Shown one piece after another: positions 8,188 through 18,707 of a DNA stretch of 64,000 bases. The stretch is from contig NZ_JAJJMM010000001.1 of assembly GCF_020905295.1 (NCBI RefSeq), positions 5,952,001 to 6,016,000 of the forward strand. Reading direction: 5' to 3'. Made by a program: the position numbers and the translations under genes. Numbering within the stretch: position 1 is the first letter of the stretch; each line of letters opens with the position of its first letter. The notes under the pieces are model-generated. The model was given only the letters and a program-made list of their open reading frames with translations, searched no databases and was not told the origin of the DNA. This DNA comes from Flavobacterium piscisymbiosum. GTDB taxonomy: Bacteria > Bacteroidota > Bacteroidia > Flavobacteriales > Flavobacteriaceae.

Positions 8188-10206
8188 TTAGTAACTTACA
8201 TATCCAGATTCGGTCGAAATTAATCCTGGTACTTCAACTTGACTTCCATCAAAATCAATATTACCAGTTCCTTGTGAATTATAAACATTTCCTGTTTTAA
8301 GCATATTGGCAGTTAATACATAAAGGTTTGATTTCTCCAATGGACCCTCGGTGCTAAAGCTTCCGTTTTTGACATATCCTACTCCATTTACCCATACTTT
8401 CTCATGTGATAAAGCGATCATGTTCTTTTTCCAAATTTCTTTGGTAGTTGGTTCAAAAACAAATTGATCACCTTCGTATAAATCTGCCGTTAAAAGAATT
8501 GTATCAGTATCAGTTTTATGAATTTCACTTTCCTCATCCGGCACGCCTTTTTGAATTGTGAGCGGCACTCTTACTTTAAACTCAATGCCGGTTGCATAAA
8601 ATACATCAGTATTTGTCGTATTTCTGTATTTAATTTCTACAGTATCCTCATGTTTCACCTTACACCAGATCTCTTCACTCAGATGCGTAATTGTGGTAAA
8701 ATTGGGATCTGAATTCACAAGCTCAACACTGAAATGTTGATCAATATAATCAACCATGTCAATGTAGTATTCATAGACCTCATAATTGAATCTATTAAAA
8801 ATAGAACCCACTACAAGATTAATTTCAGGTCCGGCATAACTTTGTGAGAAGATCACAACATCAGCGCTTTTTGTTTCGTCAAAAGCAATTTCCTCAATTA
8901 AAAACCAAGAAGTTCCGACAATAATATAATTACCGATGATGGCCCACTCTGGCAAATTACCATTTAAAGAGTATGTACCAGTAACAGCATTTGTATCATA
9001 ATTATATGTGTTTCCAGACAAAAAGTATATTCCTGTTCTACCGTCACCTAAATTGTATTTCCTTGCATCACGTTTGTCTTTAATACCAATGTTACTTGTT
9101 TTCTTTTCGATGGGAATAGTAACTTCTGAAAGATCCTCTTTAATAATTTTCGCTACAATATTGCTATAATTAGATTTAAATTGTGTTGGAACAATATCAG
9201 CACTTTGAAATTGTTGAACTTCTTTATAAGGAACATCTACATCTACTTCGAAGCTTAAGGTATTTTCATCTGTTTTATAATTTGCTGAATCTCCCCAGGT
9301 AATTCTATTGGCATATCTTATTGCGTTTGCTTTCGACATGTAGAAATACGGAACTTGTATTCCGAACTCACTTACTGAAAAAGCTTTACTAAAAGAACAT
9401 CCTAACTGATCTCTAACATACAAAGTAAAATTACCTACTTCCAGACCTGAAAAAGTGTTTAATATTTGCCATGTTGAACTGTCTAAGGAATACTCAAGAT
9501 TCAATCCTGATGTATTAATATTTTCAATCACAACCGTTGCACCATTTGGACTGTTATTTACGTTAATCACAAAATTACTTGCGTTCAATAAACTTGGTAG
9601 TGAGAGACTTTGTGCCACTTGCTGTCCGTTTGAATCTTCAACAACCAAATTTACAGTGTCACCACGCAGCCAATCAAATGAAATGGGATTGTTACTGTTT
9701 GGATTAATGGAAACAGGGCTAATTACTTTGGTAGCTAAGTGATCTGTGGTCACGTTCACTTTTACATTCTGACATGGCGTAGTTGAACTTTGAGAAAAAC
9801 TCACATTGGTAATATTGAAATCAGGTAATGCAGGCTCATTCTCAATTGTAAAAGTCACATCTGCACTAGCAGAAGCGTTCTCGAAAACTGCGTTTGGAAA
9901 ATTAGCAGTAATTATCACGGTTCCTAAGCCTGACCCTACTTCACCTCGAACAGATTGTACTGTATATAAATTAGCACTATTATAGTCTAAGTTAAAAGCA
10001 GTCCTATAAAAATCCGAAGCATATCCCATATATGTCTCGTTTTCATAGTTAAACTTCGGCTGTTCTGCCTGGTAAGAACCTAGCCTTTTATCTCGGAATG
10101 TTTCTCTATAAAAATTTGAATACGCATCATTTCTTTGATCAAAATAAATTGATTCATTGAAAATCGGAATTGAGTTAAATTGTATTGTTATTTTTGAATA
10201 TGCCAT
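8188..10206 (-). CDS. Large tail/baseplate protein
   Basis: 672 residues, last gene of the head-tail operon, 3 bases after the preceding tail gene. The sequence is rich in predicted beta strands; about residues 130-285 read like Ig-type repeats (FNITNVSFSQSSTTPCQNV, VEIGNFTLYVRDQLGCSF-like turns). No enzyme motif is seen. Position after the tape measure and before fibre and lysis genes suggests a tail-tip or receptor-contact protein. The exact role is not resolvable. Confidence 0.65.
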   Translation of the reverse strand: MAYSKITIQFNSIPIFNESIYFDQRNDAYSNFYRETFRDKRLGSYQAEQPKFNYENETYMGYASDFYRTAFNLDYNSANLYTVQSVRGEVGSGLGTVIITANFPNAVFENASASADVTFTIENEPALPDFNITNVSFSQSSTTPCQNVKVNVTTDHLATKVISPVSINPNSNNPISFDWLRGDTVNLVVEDSNGQQVAQSLSLPSLLNASNFVINVNNSPNGATVVIENINTSGLNLEYSLDSSTWQILNTFSGLEVGNFTLYVRDQLGCSFSKAFSVSEFGIQVPYFYMSKANAIRYANRITWGDSANYKTDENTLSFEVDVDVPYKEVQQFQSADIVPTQFKSNYSNIVAKIIKEDLSEVTIPIEKKTSNIGIKDKRDARKYNLGDGRTGIYFLSGNTYNYDTNAVTGTYSLNGNLPEWAIIGNYIIVGTSWFLIEEIAFDETKSADVVIFSQSYAGPEINLVVGSIFNRFNYEVYEYYIDMVDYIDQHFSVELVNSDPNFTTITHLSEEIWCKVKHEDTVEIKYRNTTNTDVFYATGIEFKVRVPLTIQKGVPDEESEIHKTDTDTILLTADLYEGDQFVFEPTTKEIWKKNMIALSHEKVWVNGVGYVKNGSFSTEGPLEKSNLYVLTANMLKTGNVYNSQGTGNIDFDGSQVEVPGLISTESGYVSY

Positions 10207-10209
10207 GAC

Positions 10210-12471
10210 TTATCTATTTAGTTTTAAAACTTTAAACTGACCTTTACCGTTAGGCTTAATGTTCAAGAAGAAAGCTCTCTCCTTTTCGCCGTTTTCATTT
10301 ATAAATTCAATCAAACCGTATAGATTTATTACTTCTTTACCTAAGATTGTTGTAGTACCATTGATCTGCTGTAGAACATCAAAATCGCAAATATGTTCAA
10401 ATTCAATTTCCTCTGGAATAAAACGAGCAGTTGGCAATTCCGAATTCAAAATATCACCATTCTCAGCATATTCATTGCGGCCGATCATCTTTGTTTTAAG
10501 CAATCTGTTTGCAGTAGATGAACCAAACTTTAATTTATCTGTTGCGTATTTAATTACTGAAGCTGCTATCCACCAACCGTGTCGCAATAAACAATTAACT
10601 GGTGAGAATCTTAAATTTGTGGCTGTCTCCGGGCTGAAAATACCTGTCGGAGCTTGCTCGAAATCATCCTTTGTTCGATCGTACTTATTAAACCAAAATC
10701 TTTGTTCAAATCCTCCTACTGGATTCTTAAACAGGTCTAACCAGAAAATATCTTCATCATAAGAAGTATCTTCAGTATCGTTTAATGTGACCAGCTTTCT
10801 TCTAGCGAACTCCATTCCATAACTATCGGCTCTATATTTTGAGATTTGGATATAAACATTTTTAAGTCTGCTGATGATTGTTGAAAAATTAGATTTCACA
10901 TTATATTCATCCAATCCAACTGCTTCTTCATAATCGCCGCCTTTCTCATAACCGAATTCTAAAGCAGAATAATACTTGTCAGTAGCTACTTTCCTTTTTA
11001 CATTTTTTACCTGGTTAGGAAGCCTAATAGTTACGTTTCGATTATAGAAATAGCTTTTTTCTTCAATTCTTACTACTTCCTTATTTCCAATTGTTTCGAT
11101 ACCAATTCCAATATTTAAGACTGCAGTAGCAGAAGTCGCAAAGTCACTGAATGATGTTGTCAATGGCTTGAATAGATTTGTAACTTTATCTTGAGTGATA
11201 GTTTCTTCTTGTGGAATTGGAAGCTTATCAAACTTTCTAACCCAAAAACCATGTGTAAAAGCAATATAAGCTCCAGGTCCGTCAACTGCATATCCTAAAT
11301 CTTTTCTACCAAAATAATCAGAATAAAATACCCGCTCTTTGTTTGTTGAAATTGTAACTAAGCGATCAGCTAATTCATGAGCCAAAATTGCTTTCGTCGT
11401 AGATTTTTCCTGAAAACTATCTTCGTCAATATCAACTTTACAAACAACATCGGAAACTGTAATATCTAAATGCGAACTATGGCCATTAGCACCATCGTAA
11501 TTCTGATCAAAAACAAGTTGTAGACTTTCGCCCGTTAGCACTTCGATCGTACCATCAAAATTCACGCTGAAAGTATTTCCGTTTAAAGCAGAATAAGAAT
11601 CCTTTGAAAATAAAATAATATTTTCCTTAAAAATAAATTCTGCTCCATCTTTATACTTACCGATTCTGGCCCAAAAGGTGAAATGATTAACATCATCGAA
11701 ATTTGTTATGTTTACTTTAAAAGTAAGTTTCATGTTTACTTTTAAATCACGATCTCGATCTGAAATAGCAAAAAATAGGTTTCCTGGCTCCGCTCTTCCC
11801 GATCTATCCCAAGAATTATCGCCAACCAATACCCCCTGAAGCGGCGCTTGTGCACTTTCATGTGACTTATTTACAAGTGAAAGAGGTACAGCAATCGTAC
11901 TACCTCTGGTATTACCATTTGTTTGATTGCTTAATTTTGCTGTATTATCACTTGCCTTAGTTGCAAATTTTGTTTGTAGAAAAATTCGTCTACCATCTAA
12001 TTCAACATCGATTGTATTTAATTCCGGAATCTTAGTATCATTAAATGTTGTAGTTCGATCAACTTCCACACTTTCGGATTCCCGGGCTTTTAGTTCCTGT
12101 TCTAATCCCCCAGAATTGAATTTAACCATCACTTGAACTCTATTTTCTCGACTCCAGGTTGAAAGATCTAAAAAGCCAGAATAAGTCAATGTCCAAACGT
12201 CAGTTTGTGGATGTCTCTCTCTTCTAGTCAATTCAACATCGGCCATAATCCCGTCGATATCATAAATCAGTTGAATATATTCTGCAGCATCCCCGATGAA
12301 CTTTAGGGAATTAGAAAACTTAGCTACTATTCCGTCATACTTTTCATGACGTGAATATTCCTTATCATCGTCGGTCCATCCAATTGGCTCAATAGTTACC
12401 AACTCCCCAAAATTTTTATTTTTTAAGGTGTACTCAACACGGTTGTTATATTGTGGATTTATATTTCCCAT
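10210..12471 (-). CDS. Tail tip protein, downstream of tape measure
   Basis: 753 residues from the ATG at 12471, which shares its A with the tape measure stop (TAATG), a translational-coupling arrangement; an upstream in-frame TTG would add three residues. The protein is beta-rich with no catalytic motif that I recognise (EYTLKNKNFGELVTIEPIGW near the start). In Bacteroidota siphoviruses the gene after the tape measure usually encodes a distal tail or tail-hub protein, so this is the inferred role. Confidence 0.7.
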   Translation of the reverse strand: MGNINPQYNNRVEYTLKNKNFGELVTIEPIGWTDDDKEYSRHEKYDGIVAKFSNSLKFIGDAAEYIQLIYDIDGIMADVELTRRERHPQTDVWTLTYSGFLDLSTWSRENRVQVMVKFNSGGLEQELKARESESVEVDRTTTFNDTKIPELNTIDVELDGRRIFLQTKFATKASDNTAKLSNQTNGNTRGSTIAVPLSLVNKSHESAQAPLQGVLVGDNSWDRSGRAEPGNLFFAISDRDRDLKVNMKLTFKVNITNFDDVNHFTFWARIGKYKDGAEFIFKENIILFSKDSYSALNGNTFSVNFDGTIEVLTGESLQLVFDQNYDGANGHSSHLDITVSDVVCKVDIDEDSFQEKSTTKAILAHELADRLVTISTNKERVFYSDYFGRKDLGYAVDGPGAYIAFTHGFWVRKFDKLPIPQEETITQDKVTNLFKPLTTSFSDFATSATAVLNIGIGIETIGNKEVVRIEEKSYFYNRNVTIRLPNQVKNVKRKVATDKYYSALEFGYEKGGDYEEAVGLDEYNVKSNFSTIISRLKNVYIQISKYRADSYGMEFARRKLVTLNDTEDTSYDEDIFWLDLFKNPVGGFEQRFWFNKYDRTKDDFEQAPTGIFSPETATNLRFSPVNCLLRHGWWIAASVIKYATDKLKFGSSTANRLLKTKMIGRNEYAENGDILNSELPTARFIPEEIEFEHICDFDVLQQINGTTTILGKEVINLYGLIEFINENGEKERAFFLNIKPNGKGQFKVLKLNR

Positions 12472-15400
12472 TAGTTCCAATTAGTGTTTTTTGATTTCCA
12501 AATAGCATGAGGAATATCTATTTTAGGTGCATTGTACACGGCTTGCTTTTGATTCCTAATAGCGGCCGTATTACGTTTTAACTCTTCTAAAAGTTCTTTT
12601 CCATAAGAAGCTTCAAAATATTGAGAAGCTTGGAAATCGCTCATGTTTCTGCCTTCCATGTTGAGACTGGTCAACATCGCTGCTCTTTGCAATTTGTTAT
12701 AATCATCAAAGGATTTATGTACAGTATCGCCTTCTAAAAGTTGAACAATTCGATTCTTTCCGGAATATATTCTTGCACTACCATCTTTAGATTCTACGAT
12801 CTCGGTCATTCCACCGTCATTGATCATCGCAACTTCTTTCGGACCTCCTTTACGACCATCTTTGTATTTTGGTATTGGAGTTGCGATGATAGCTGCTAAT
12901 TGAACAGCAGCAACTGCCGCAGTAATAGCTGCTAACGCTAAACCAATACCAGGGCCGGCAGATAGAGCCGAAGTGATTGCTTTCGCAGTATTATAACTTG
13001 CTTCGGCAATGGCTAAACCTTTATTAAATATGGCTTGCTTTTCCTGTTCTTTACGTTTCTTTTTCTCTAAAGCCTCATTCTTTTTATCACGCTCTTTTTG
13101 TAGAAGATCCTTTTGTCTTTCGTCTTTTCCTGCTAATTCAATTTGCTTAGCATAGTACTCATCATTTTTAGATTGTTCAGCTTCTATATTTTGAATCCTA
13201 CTGTCAAAAATTGCATTACCCAGATCTTGTAGGGCATAAGTTAAATCTCGAGATCTTTCTTCTATTTTTTTAAAATTTTCTTCTTCGAAAAACAAAGTCT
13301 TTTTTGTTGCTGCATCGTTATTTTCAACATTGATATCTGAATTTTCCCTTCTCAAAGTTGCTAATTCATTCTCTAATTTCTTTATTTTATCAATAGAAAT
13401 AGCAGATCCGTCGGTTCGTAACTTTTCTGCATCTAATAATTTTTGTATTACTCCAATCTGAACATTTAAAGCTTCTTTCGCAAATGCCTTTTTTATCTCA
13501 AGAATTTTTCTTTCGTGTTCTTCCTGTGCCTTTTCTAGATCCGTAAATTTATTTAAGGATGCATTATAAGTAATATTTTCCGCTTCAAGAGCCTCTTGAA
13601 GTTTGGTATCTTGAAGTAATAGTTCAGCATCAATACGCTTTTTAATCTCATCTGCTTCGCTATCGATAATTTTTTGACGATCCTTAACACCTTTCAAAGT
13701 CAACTTCTTTTGATCATCTTGAAATTTTTCTAAGATCAATAATTGTCCAGATGTCAGTTCTTTTTTAATCTCACCATTTTCTAACAGAGTTTTAATTTCC
13801 AAATCAGAAAGCTCACGCATTAGTTTTCCAGTCTTTTCGTTATACTTTCCTAATTGTGACAATTCAAACTCTGCTGCATTACGTATTTTTTCAGATGCGA
13901 TCTGTGTATAATCGGCAAGAGCATCAAGTCTTTTATCATACGACATTTTCTCATTCCCAAGAATCTCATCATCCATATCCAGACCAACCTGAAGTCTAAA
14001 TTGTTGCAACTTGAAAAGATCTTCAAGGCCTTTTTTCCAAAGTTCGAATTGCTCTTTTAACCTTTTTCTCAATGCAGCAAGTTCTTTCTTTGAAAGTTCT
14101 TTTTTAAATTCAGCATCTTTGATTGCAGCATCTTGTTCTAAACTCTGCAATTGTTTTTTCAATCTAAGCTGCTCCTCTATGGATAATTTTGAACTTTGAG
14201 CTTGAGTGGCTTGCTTAAAGTCCTTTTTTTCTTTCTCGGTTCTAATTAACTCATCAAGATCTTCACTTGTCCGACCTTGTTTACTTACTCTATAACCACT
14301 ATTTTCTAAAACTTTTTGTTCTAGCTGGAACTGAGCGATTCTTTGCCTTGAAGCATTAATCTCGCTTTGAGTTCTTTTTGTTGTTCTAGCATCCAAATCT
14401 GCAAGAACATCTATACTGGATTGAATTACTGCTTTCTTTCTGGTAATTTCCTCTTTATCTAACTTATCTGAATTTTCACCTTGCGCTTTTCTAAGTTTAA
14501 TATCATTTTCAATTGCCTTAAATCGATCAGCATTTGCCTTGTCTCTCTCTTCGGAATAGAATTTTTCAGTTTTAGCCATATCTTTATTCGCATCAACAAT
14601 CCTCTGAATGTTCTTTTCAGCATCACTCATTTCATCATTAAATATCATGTAAGCAACAATTGCAGCAGATAAAAACGCAAGAATCAACCCCCATGGAGTT
14701 GCTTTAACTGCTACGTTCAAACCTTCCTGAGCAATCATCGCTTCTCTGGCAGCAGCTGCTTGTGCTAGAATTGACTTTGTTCCAATTCCCGTTGCTAACG
14801 CAAATCTTATTTGTGCAGCAGTTGCGGCAGTTTGTAATGCGCCATATGCTGTAATAACAAAATTTACTGTCCTGAGAACACCCAAATATGTCAGTAAAAC
14901 AGTTCCAAACTTGACAATAAAATCAATGATTTCTTTGAAATTATCACGAACAAATTTCAAAGTCTTAGCGAGAGTTAGTGAACCCGAATTCGCATCATCA
15001 GCGCTTAAGATATAAGCTTCCCAACGATCCTTTATATCGGATAAAATAGATGATAAACTTTCAGAAGCCGCCTCAACTTCTTTATTTAATGCAATATTAT
15101 CGATATACTCTTTTTTAGCTTGTTCCATTGCACTTGCTAATAAATCATAGTTTGCCGCTAAGGATCCAATTGTTTTAAATGACCTAACCTCATCCAAACC
15201 TAATTCACCTAATACAACCGCTAAATTTTGACCTTCTTTTTTAGCTGAATTAAGTCCCTTAATGAACTTCACAAATACACCGGTAGCATCTTTATTAAAT
15301 TGCTTAGAAAGTTCTTTTTGAGTCAAATTTGTTAGCTCTAATACTTTCTCTAAGTTTTTACCCGTTGCAATAGATTTATTAATTACACCAAATGTTTTTT

Positions 15401-16610
15401 GAATAGAACTAGCAGAAACCTCAGCTTCGGATCCTAATGATGAAGTCGCTGCTCCTAATGCTAAAACTCCCTGCGCGGAAGTATTATATACCGCAACACC
15501 TTTTTGAATCTCTGTCGCATTCGCAAGAACTTCTTTCTCAGTCGTTGCAAATGAGTTACCTAATTGCGTGATAACCGATGCTAAACGATCAGCATTTTCA
15601 AAACTGTCAGATGATACCTCGATGAACTTGGCAAACTGGCCAACCTGCTCATCTGAAATAATATCTGATGTCAGTTTTAATTTTTCAATAGCTTCTGAGA
15701 ACTTTAAAATATTAGCGGTACCGGTTACACCTAACTGTCCAGCAACCTCAGCTGATTTAATTAGTCCCTCAACTGTAACACCATTTAATCTATCTCCAAG
15801 TTCTACTACTTCGCGACCAAATTGTTTTAAGTCTTCACCAGAAATATTAGTTGTTTTTCCTACCGCAATTAATTGTCTGTCAAAATCTTTAATTACACTA
15901 AAGATGTCTTTTACAATTTGTCCAAATAAAGCTAATCCTGTTGCGATTCCAAACGTTGACATTAAGTCTCTTAAGGTTCCGTTTAGACCTTTGAACGCAT
16001 CTTGATAATTACCTATATTTTTAGAGTAGTTTTTTATTGCAGCATCAACTGCTTTAACTCTGGCATCTAATTTTTCAAATTCTCTCTGCGCCAGTATGAC
16101 CTCCGCAATATTACTTTTCTCAGCAGATAATAATTCAGCAAGTCTTTTTTGTGCATCAAGCCTGGCTTTATTTAATTTGGCATATGCTCCAACAAGACCG
16201 AGCCTTTCCCTTGCAGCTTCTTTTAATTGTTTATTAGTTTCAGCTAACAAAATTTTTTCATCCAAAGTCATTTTATTGGTTGCCTCTTTTGCTTTGCGCT
16301 CTTTTTCTTCTAGAGCAATAGAGGAAATTTTGATTTTGTTCGCAGAAATTTCAGCAGCTTCTCTTTCTTTGATTGCAAGAATAGCTTTTTGCGTGGCTAA
16401 TATTCCCTGCTGCAGAGCATCTGTGTAGGCAGAATTACCGGTTGCATCTTTAATCTGTTTCTGAATAGTAGCAATCTGAACAATACCTTGCACAAATTCT
16501 TTATTTTTATCAATTGCAATTTGAGTTTGTTTCGCGTATGTCGATCCCCAGGTTAGAGCATCATCTTCAATGACCTGTTTTCTTGTAATTATACCGTCTG
16601 AATTAGCCAT
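12471..16610 (-). CDS. Tail tape measure protein
   Basis: 1379 residues, the longest protein here. The N-terminal 200 residues are coiled coil; the TP901-type core follows (DRQLIAVGKTTNISGEDLKQ, then VEGLIKSAEVAGQLGVTGT). Hydrophobic segments lie around 560-660, and a long charged coiled coil with repeated KKE/EEK runs covers about 700-1200. At about 1.5 Angstrom per residue it predicts a tail near 200 nm. Its first 40 residues (ITRKQVIEDDALTWGSTYAK) reappear in a separate small gene at 54116-54274. Confidence 0.92.
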   Translation of the reverse strand: MANSDGIITRKQVIEDDALTWGSTYAKQTQIAIDKNKEFVQGIVQIATIQKQIKDATGNSAYTDALQQGILATQKAILAIKEREAAEISANKIKISSIALEEKERKAKEATNKMTLDEKILLAETNKQLKEAARERLGLVGAYAKLNKARLDAQKRLAELLSAEKSNIAEVILAQREFEKLDARVKAVDAAIKNYSKNIGNYQDAFKGLNGTLRDLMSTFGIATGLALFGQIVKDIFSVIKDFDRQLIAVGKTTNISGEDLKQFGREVVELGDRLNGVTVEGLIKSAEVAGQLGVTGTANILKFSEAIEKLKLTSDIISDEQVGQFAKFIEVSSDSFENADRLASVITQLGNSFATTEKEVLANATEIQKGVAVYNTSAQGVLALGAATSSLGSEAEVSASSIQKTFGVINKSIATGKNLEKVLELTNLTQKELSKQFNKDATGVFVKFIKGLNSAKKEGQNLAVVLGELGLDEVRSFKTIGSLAANYDLLASAMEQAKKEYIDNIALNKEVEAASESLSSILSDIKDRWEAYILSADDANSGSLTLAKTLKFVRDNFKEIIDFIVKFGTVLLTYLGVLRTVNFVITAYGALQTAATAAQIRFALATGIGTKSILAQAAAAREAMIAQEGLNVAVKATPWGLILAFLSAAIVAYMIFNDEMSDAEKNIQRIVDANKDMAKTEKFYSEERDKANADRFKAIENDIKLRKAQGENSDKLDKEEITRKKAVIQSSIDVLADLDARTTKRTQSEINASRQRIAQFQLEQKVLENSGYRVSKQGRTSEDLDELIRTEKEKKDFKQATQAQSSKLSIEEQLRLKKQLQSLEQDAAIKDAEFKKELSKKELAALRKRLKEQFELWKKGLEDLFKLQQFRLQVGLDMDDEILGNEKMSYDKRLDALADYTQIASEKIRNAAEFELSQLGKYNEKTGKLMRELSDLEIKTLLENGEIKKELTSGQLLILEKFQDDQKKLTLKGVKDRQKIIDSEADEIKKRIDAELLLQDTKLQEALEAENITYNASLNKFTDLEKAQEEHERKILEIKKAFAKEALNVQIGVIQKLLDAEKLRTDGSAISIDKIKKLENELATLRRENSDINVENNDAATKKTLFFEEENFKKIEERSRDLTYALQDLGNAIFDSRIQNIEAEQSKNDEYYAKQIELAGKDERQKDLLQKERDKKNEALEKKKRKEQEKQAIFNKGLAIAEASYNTAKAITSALSAGPGIGLALAAITAAVAAVQLAAIIATPIPKYKDGRKGGPKEVAMINDGGMTEIVESKDGSARIYSGKNRIVQLLEGDTVHKSFDDYNKLQRAAMLTSLNMEGRNMSDFQASQYFEASYGKELLEELKRNTAAIRNQKQAVYNAPKIDIPHAIWKSKNTNWN

Positions 16611-17202
16611 TTTTTTTGCTTTTAATGTTTTGTTGGCGAATGTGCTCTATCTTGTTATGAACTTGCTTTTCGTAGCTATTAAAAGCTGTATAAGTGATCT
16701 TATTGAAGTCCCCAATTTGAAATTCTAGGATGGAACAATACGAGGCCATCACATCATCGATGTTATATTCTTGCCCTTGATCAACTTTAGGAAGCAGCTT
16801 AGAAAGAGTGTTTATTTTTACTTTAAGCGCTTTCGATTCTCTTTCAATTTGTTCAATGTCTTCGTAGTAAACTTTCTCATCTGTAATTCTCAAAGTATAG
16901 CCGTAGTCAACAGTTAGTATTTCGAACAGTTCTTGACTAAAATCAAATTTTAATGCATCACAAGCCATAAGAATCACTTTGTATTGGGTTTCCAAAGCGC
17001 TGATCTGTTTAGAAATTCTAAAAGTTTTCTTTTCCTGAGAACTGGCCCCCGCAATTTCAATATGTTGTTCATATAGAGAATCCCATATTTTTGACAGTAC
17101 TTCCGGATCCTTTTCAGTATCAGATAACAAAGTGAAATTTCCAGATTCAGCGATCTTGAAAAATGTTTTATAAGGAATTATGTCAAGTGAATCGTAAATC
17201 AT
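16603..17202 (-). CDS. Possible tail assembly chaperone
   Basis: 199 residues, helical, overlapping the tape measure start by 8 bases and the upstream gene stop by 4. The gene between major tail protein and tape measure commonly encodes the tail assembly chaperone (lambda gpG/gpT role). No programmed slippery sequence was identified with confidence, and the sequence itself (DDVMASYCSILEFQIGDFNK) is not one I can assign. Confidence 0.5.
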   Translation of the reverse strand: MIYDSLDIIPYKTFFKIAESGNFTLLSDTEKDPEVLSKIWDSLYEQHIEIAGASSQEKKTFRISKQISALETQYKVILMACDALKFDFSQELFEILTVDYGYTLRITDEKVYYEDIEQIERESKALKVKINTLSKLLPKVDQGQEYNIDDVMASYCSILEFQIGDFNKITYTAFNSYEKQVHNKIEHIRQQNIKSKKNG

Positions 17203-17657
17203 AGCTCAAGTATTTTTCGTGCGTTTTGTATAAAAAAAGGAAGCAATCGAGATGTGATCACTTCCTTTAATTCTTTATCAGTTAATCCGAATAATTCATC
17301 AGAAAGCCAAGTATTATCTGGTCCATCACTGAGGATGATTGAGTTTTTAGGGTCTTTAGAACTAAATCTCAAAACACCATTAACTTCTTGCATATAGAAT
17401 CCTTTGAACCAATCCCCAGTATCTAATCCGGTAAACGGATCTCCGGCTTTTTTCCGACCTCCTGAAATGATTTCTGTGTTCTCTGAATAAAAACCAATCG
17501 GATTTCCGAAAATGTCTTTATGATCAACAGACAGCCTTTTCTTCTCGAGATCTAAAAAATCCTTTTCAATACTTCTAATGAATTTATAAAGGTTTATCTC
17601 CAGGCTTTTCGGTTTCAACTTCTTTGCCCTTGCCAATTGTTGTTGAAATGTTGCCAT
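17199..17657 (-). CDS. Phage tail-region protein, unknown function
   Basis: 152 residues, basic N-terminus (MATFQQQLARAKKLKPKSLE) and a mixed alpha/beta body with SGGRKKAGDPFTGLDTGDWF. It overlaps the next upstream small gene by 74 bases in another frame and the following gene by 4. It lies between the major tail protein and the tape measure; a minor tail or neck role is possible. Confidence 0.6.
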   Translation of the reverse strand: MATFQQQLARAKKLKPKSLEINLYKFIRSIEKDFLDLEKKRLSVDHKDIFGNPIGFYSENTEIISGGRKKAGDPFTGLDTGDWFKGFYMQEVNGVLRFSSKDPKNSIILSDGPDNTWLSDELFGLTDKELKEVITSRLLPFFIQNARKILEL

Positions 17658-17811
17658 TGGTTGCGATTTTGTGAGCTTTTTTTAGTTCGGCTTCTCTTTC
17701 GTCTGATGGGATATCTTTAAAAACATGAGTTGAAGCAAACTCTTTTTTAAAATCTGCAAAGGGCTTGTTATAGCCCTCTGCAAATACTATCCCTTTGTAT
17801 TCACCTCGCAT
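17584..17811 (-). CDS. Small phage protein coupled to the major tail protein
   Basis: 75 residues (MRGEYKGIVFAEGYNKPFAD...), Lys/Glu-rich at the end. Its ATG shares a base with the stop of the major tail gene (TAATG), and its 3' third overlaps the following gene by 74 bases. The tight coupling argues that it is translated. Function unknown. Confidence 0.55.
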   Translation of the reverse strand: MRGEYKGIVFAEGYNKPFADFKKEFASTHVFKDIPSDEREAELKKAHKIATNGNISTTIGKGKEVETEKPGDKPL

Positions 17812-18689
17812 TATGGTGTAACTTTAATTTTTGTAGGTTCTGGAGTCTCATATGAAGTTCCGGTTTGAGTAACCACTCCATTTAAGCCAATAGTGAATCC
17901 TGTTGCAAATCCAGTTCCGGTAACAGTGTAAACACCTTCGGAATCAGCAGGAACAAACGTTACACTTTCTGTAGCTCCATCAAGATCTTTAACCACAATA
18001 TTAGCAGCTAAGAAAGAAGTGATCTCTTCATCGCCTCCGGAACAACCATCAGTTGCAGTGAATTTGATTTCTGTTGAAGTTGCTGAAACCTGATTGATAT
18101 TAATATCGAATATTCCATACAAATCATCAGCGCCCCAACCTTCAGGACGAAAGATTGCGCCATCATCTTCAAACTCGTTAAAGTCTTTGTAGTTTAAAGT
18201 AACTCCTGTTGATGCTGGTCTATTTGCTAAAGGATCAATACGTTTTCCAACGTTCATTACAATTGATTGGCCTTTTATAGTTCCATCATCATTGATCACG
18301 CCTTTGATCGCTCCATCTTCGGTAAACTCAAATAAACCTAATTCAGCTTTGTGATAGGTTTTAAGCGCCGAGTGAGAACATAAGCTTAAGAAGCTATTGT
18401 AAGTAGTGATTTTTTTACCTTCTGAGGTAATGAACTGATTTCTTCTACCTTCGAAAGTTGTATCTTCAGTATTGGCAGATGCTAATTCTTCAACCTCATA
18501 CAATGGAATTACTTTCTTAGCAGCAACTGCAGCATCCCATTTAGTTTTGTCCTTTGCATCTGCAATCGATTCAAAAGAGAATCCCGGCACGTGGACTGCC
18601 GTTTTGATTGTAAGCCCTTCAAGACACTGCTCTTTCGCACCAGTGTTCTTTTTGGCTTTCTTTTTGTTTTTACATTCTTGGTAAACCAT
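17811..18689 (-). CDS. Major tail tube protein (probable)
   Basis: 292 residues. The first 150 read as a beta-rich tube domain (EGLTIKTAVHVPGFSFESIA, TTFEGRRNQFITSEGKKITT). The C-terminal 90 residues look like an Ig-like add-on domain (VTFVPADSEGVYTVTGTGFA) common on phage tail tubes. It follows the head-completion genes and precedes the tape measure, the canonical place of the major tail protein. Confidence 0.72.
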   Translation of the reverse strand: MVYQECKNKKKAKKNTGAKEQCLEGLTIKTAVHVPGFSFESIADAKDKTKWDAAVAAKKVIPLYEVEELASANTEDTTFEGRRNQFITSEGKKITTYNSFLSLCSHSALKTYHKAELGLFEFTEDGAIKGVINDDGTIKGQSIVMNVGKRIDPLANRPASTGVTLNYKDFNEFEDDGAIFRPEGWGADDLYGIFDININQVSATSTEIKFTATDGCSGGDEEITSFLAANIVVKDLDGATESVTFVPADSEGVYTVTGTGFATGFTIGLNGVVTQTGTSYETPEPTKIKVTP

Positions 18690-18707
18690 GGTGTAATATT
18701 TTTTTAG

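Noticed and set aside
15568..16428. Plus-strand frames opposite the tape measure gene
   Set aside because: Shadow frames rich in Ser and Leu from the complementary strand of coiled-coil codons.
17199..17202. Programmed frameshift between the two genes before the tape measure
   Set aside because: The genes overlap by 4 bases in an ordinary coupling; no convincing slippery heptamer was seen.
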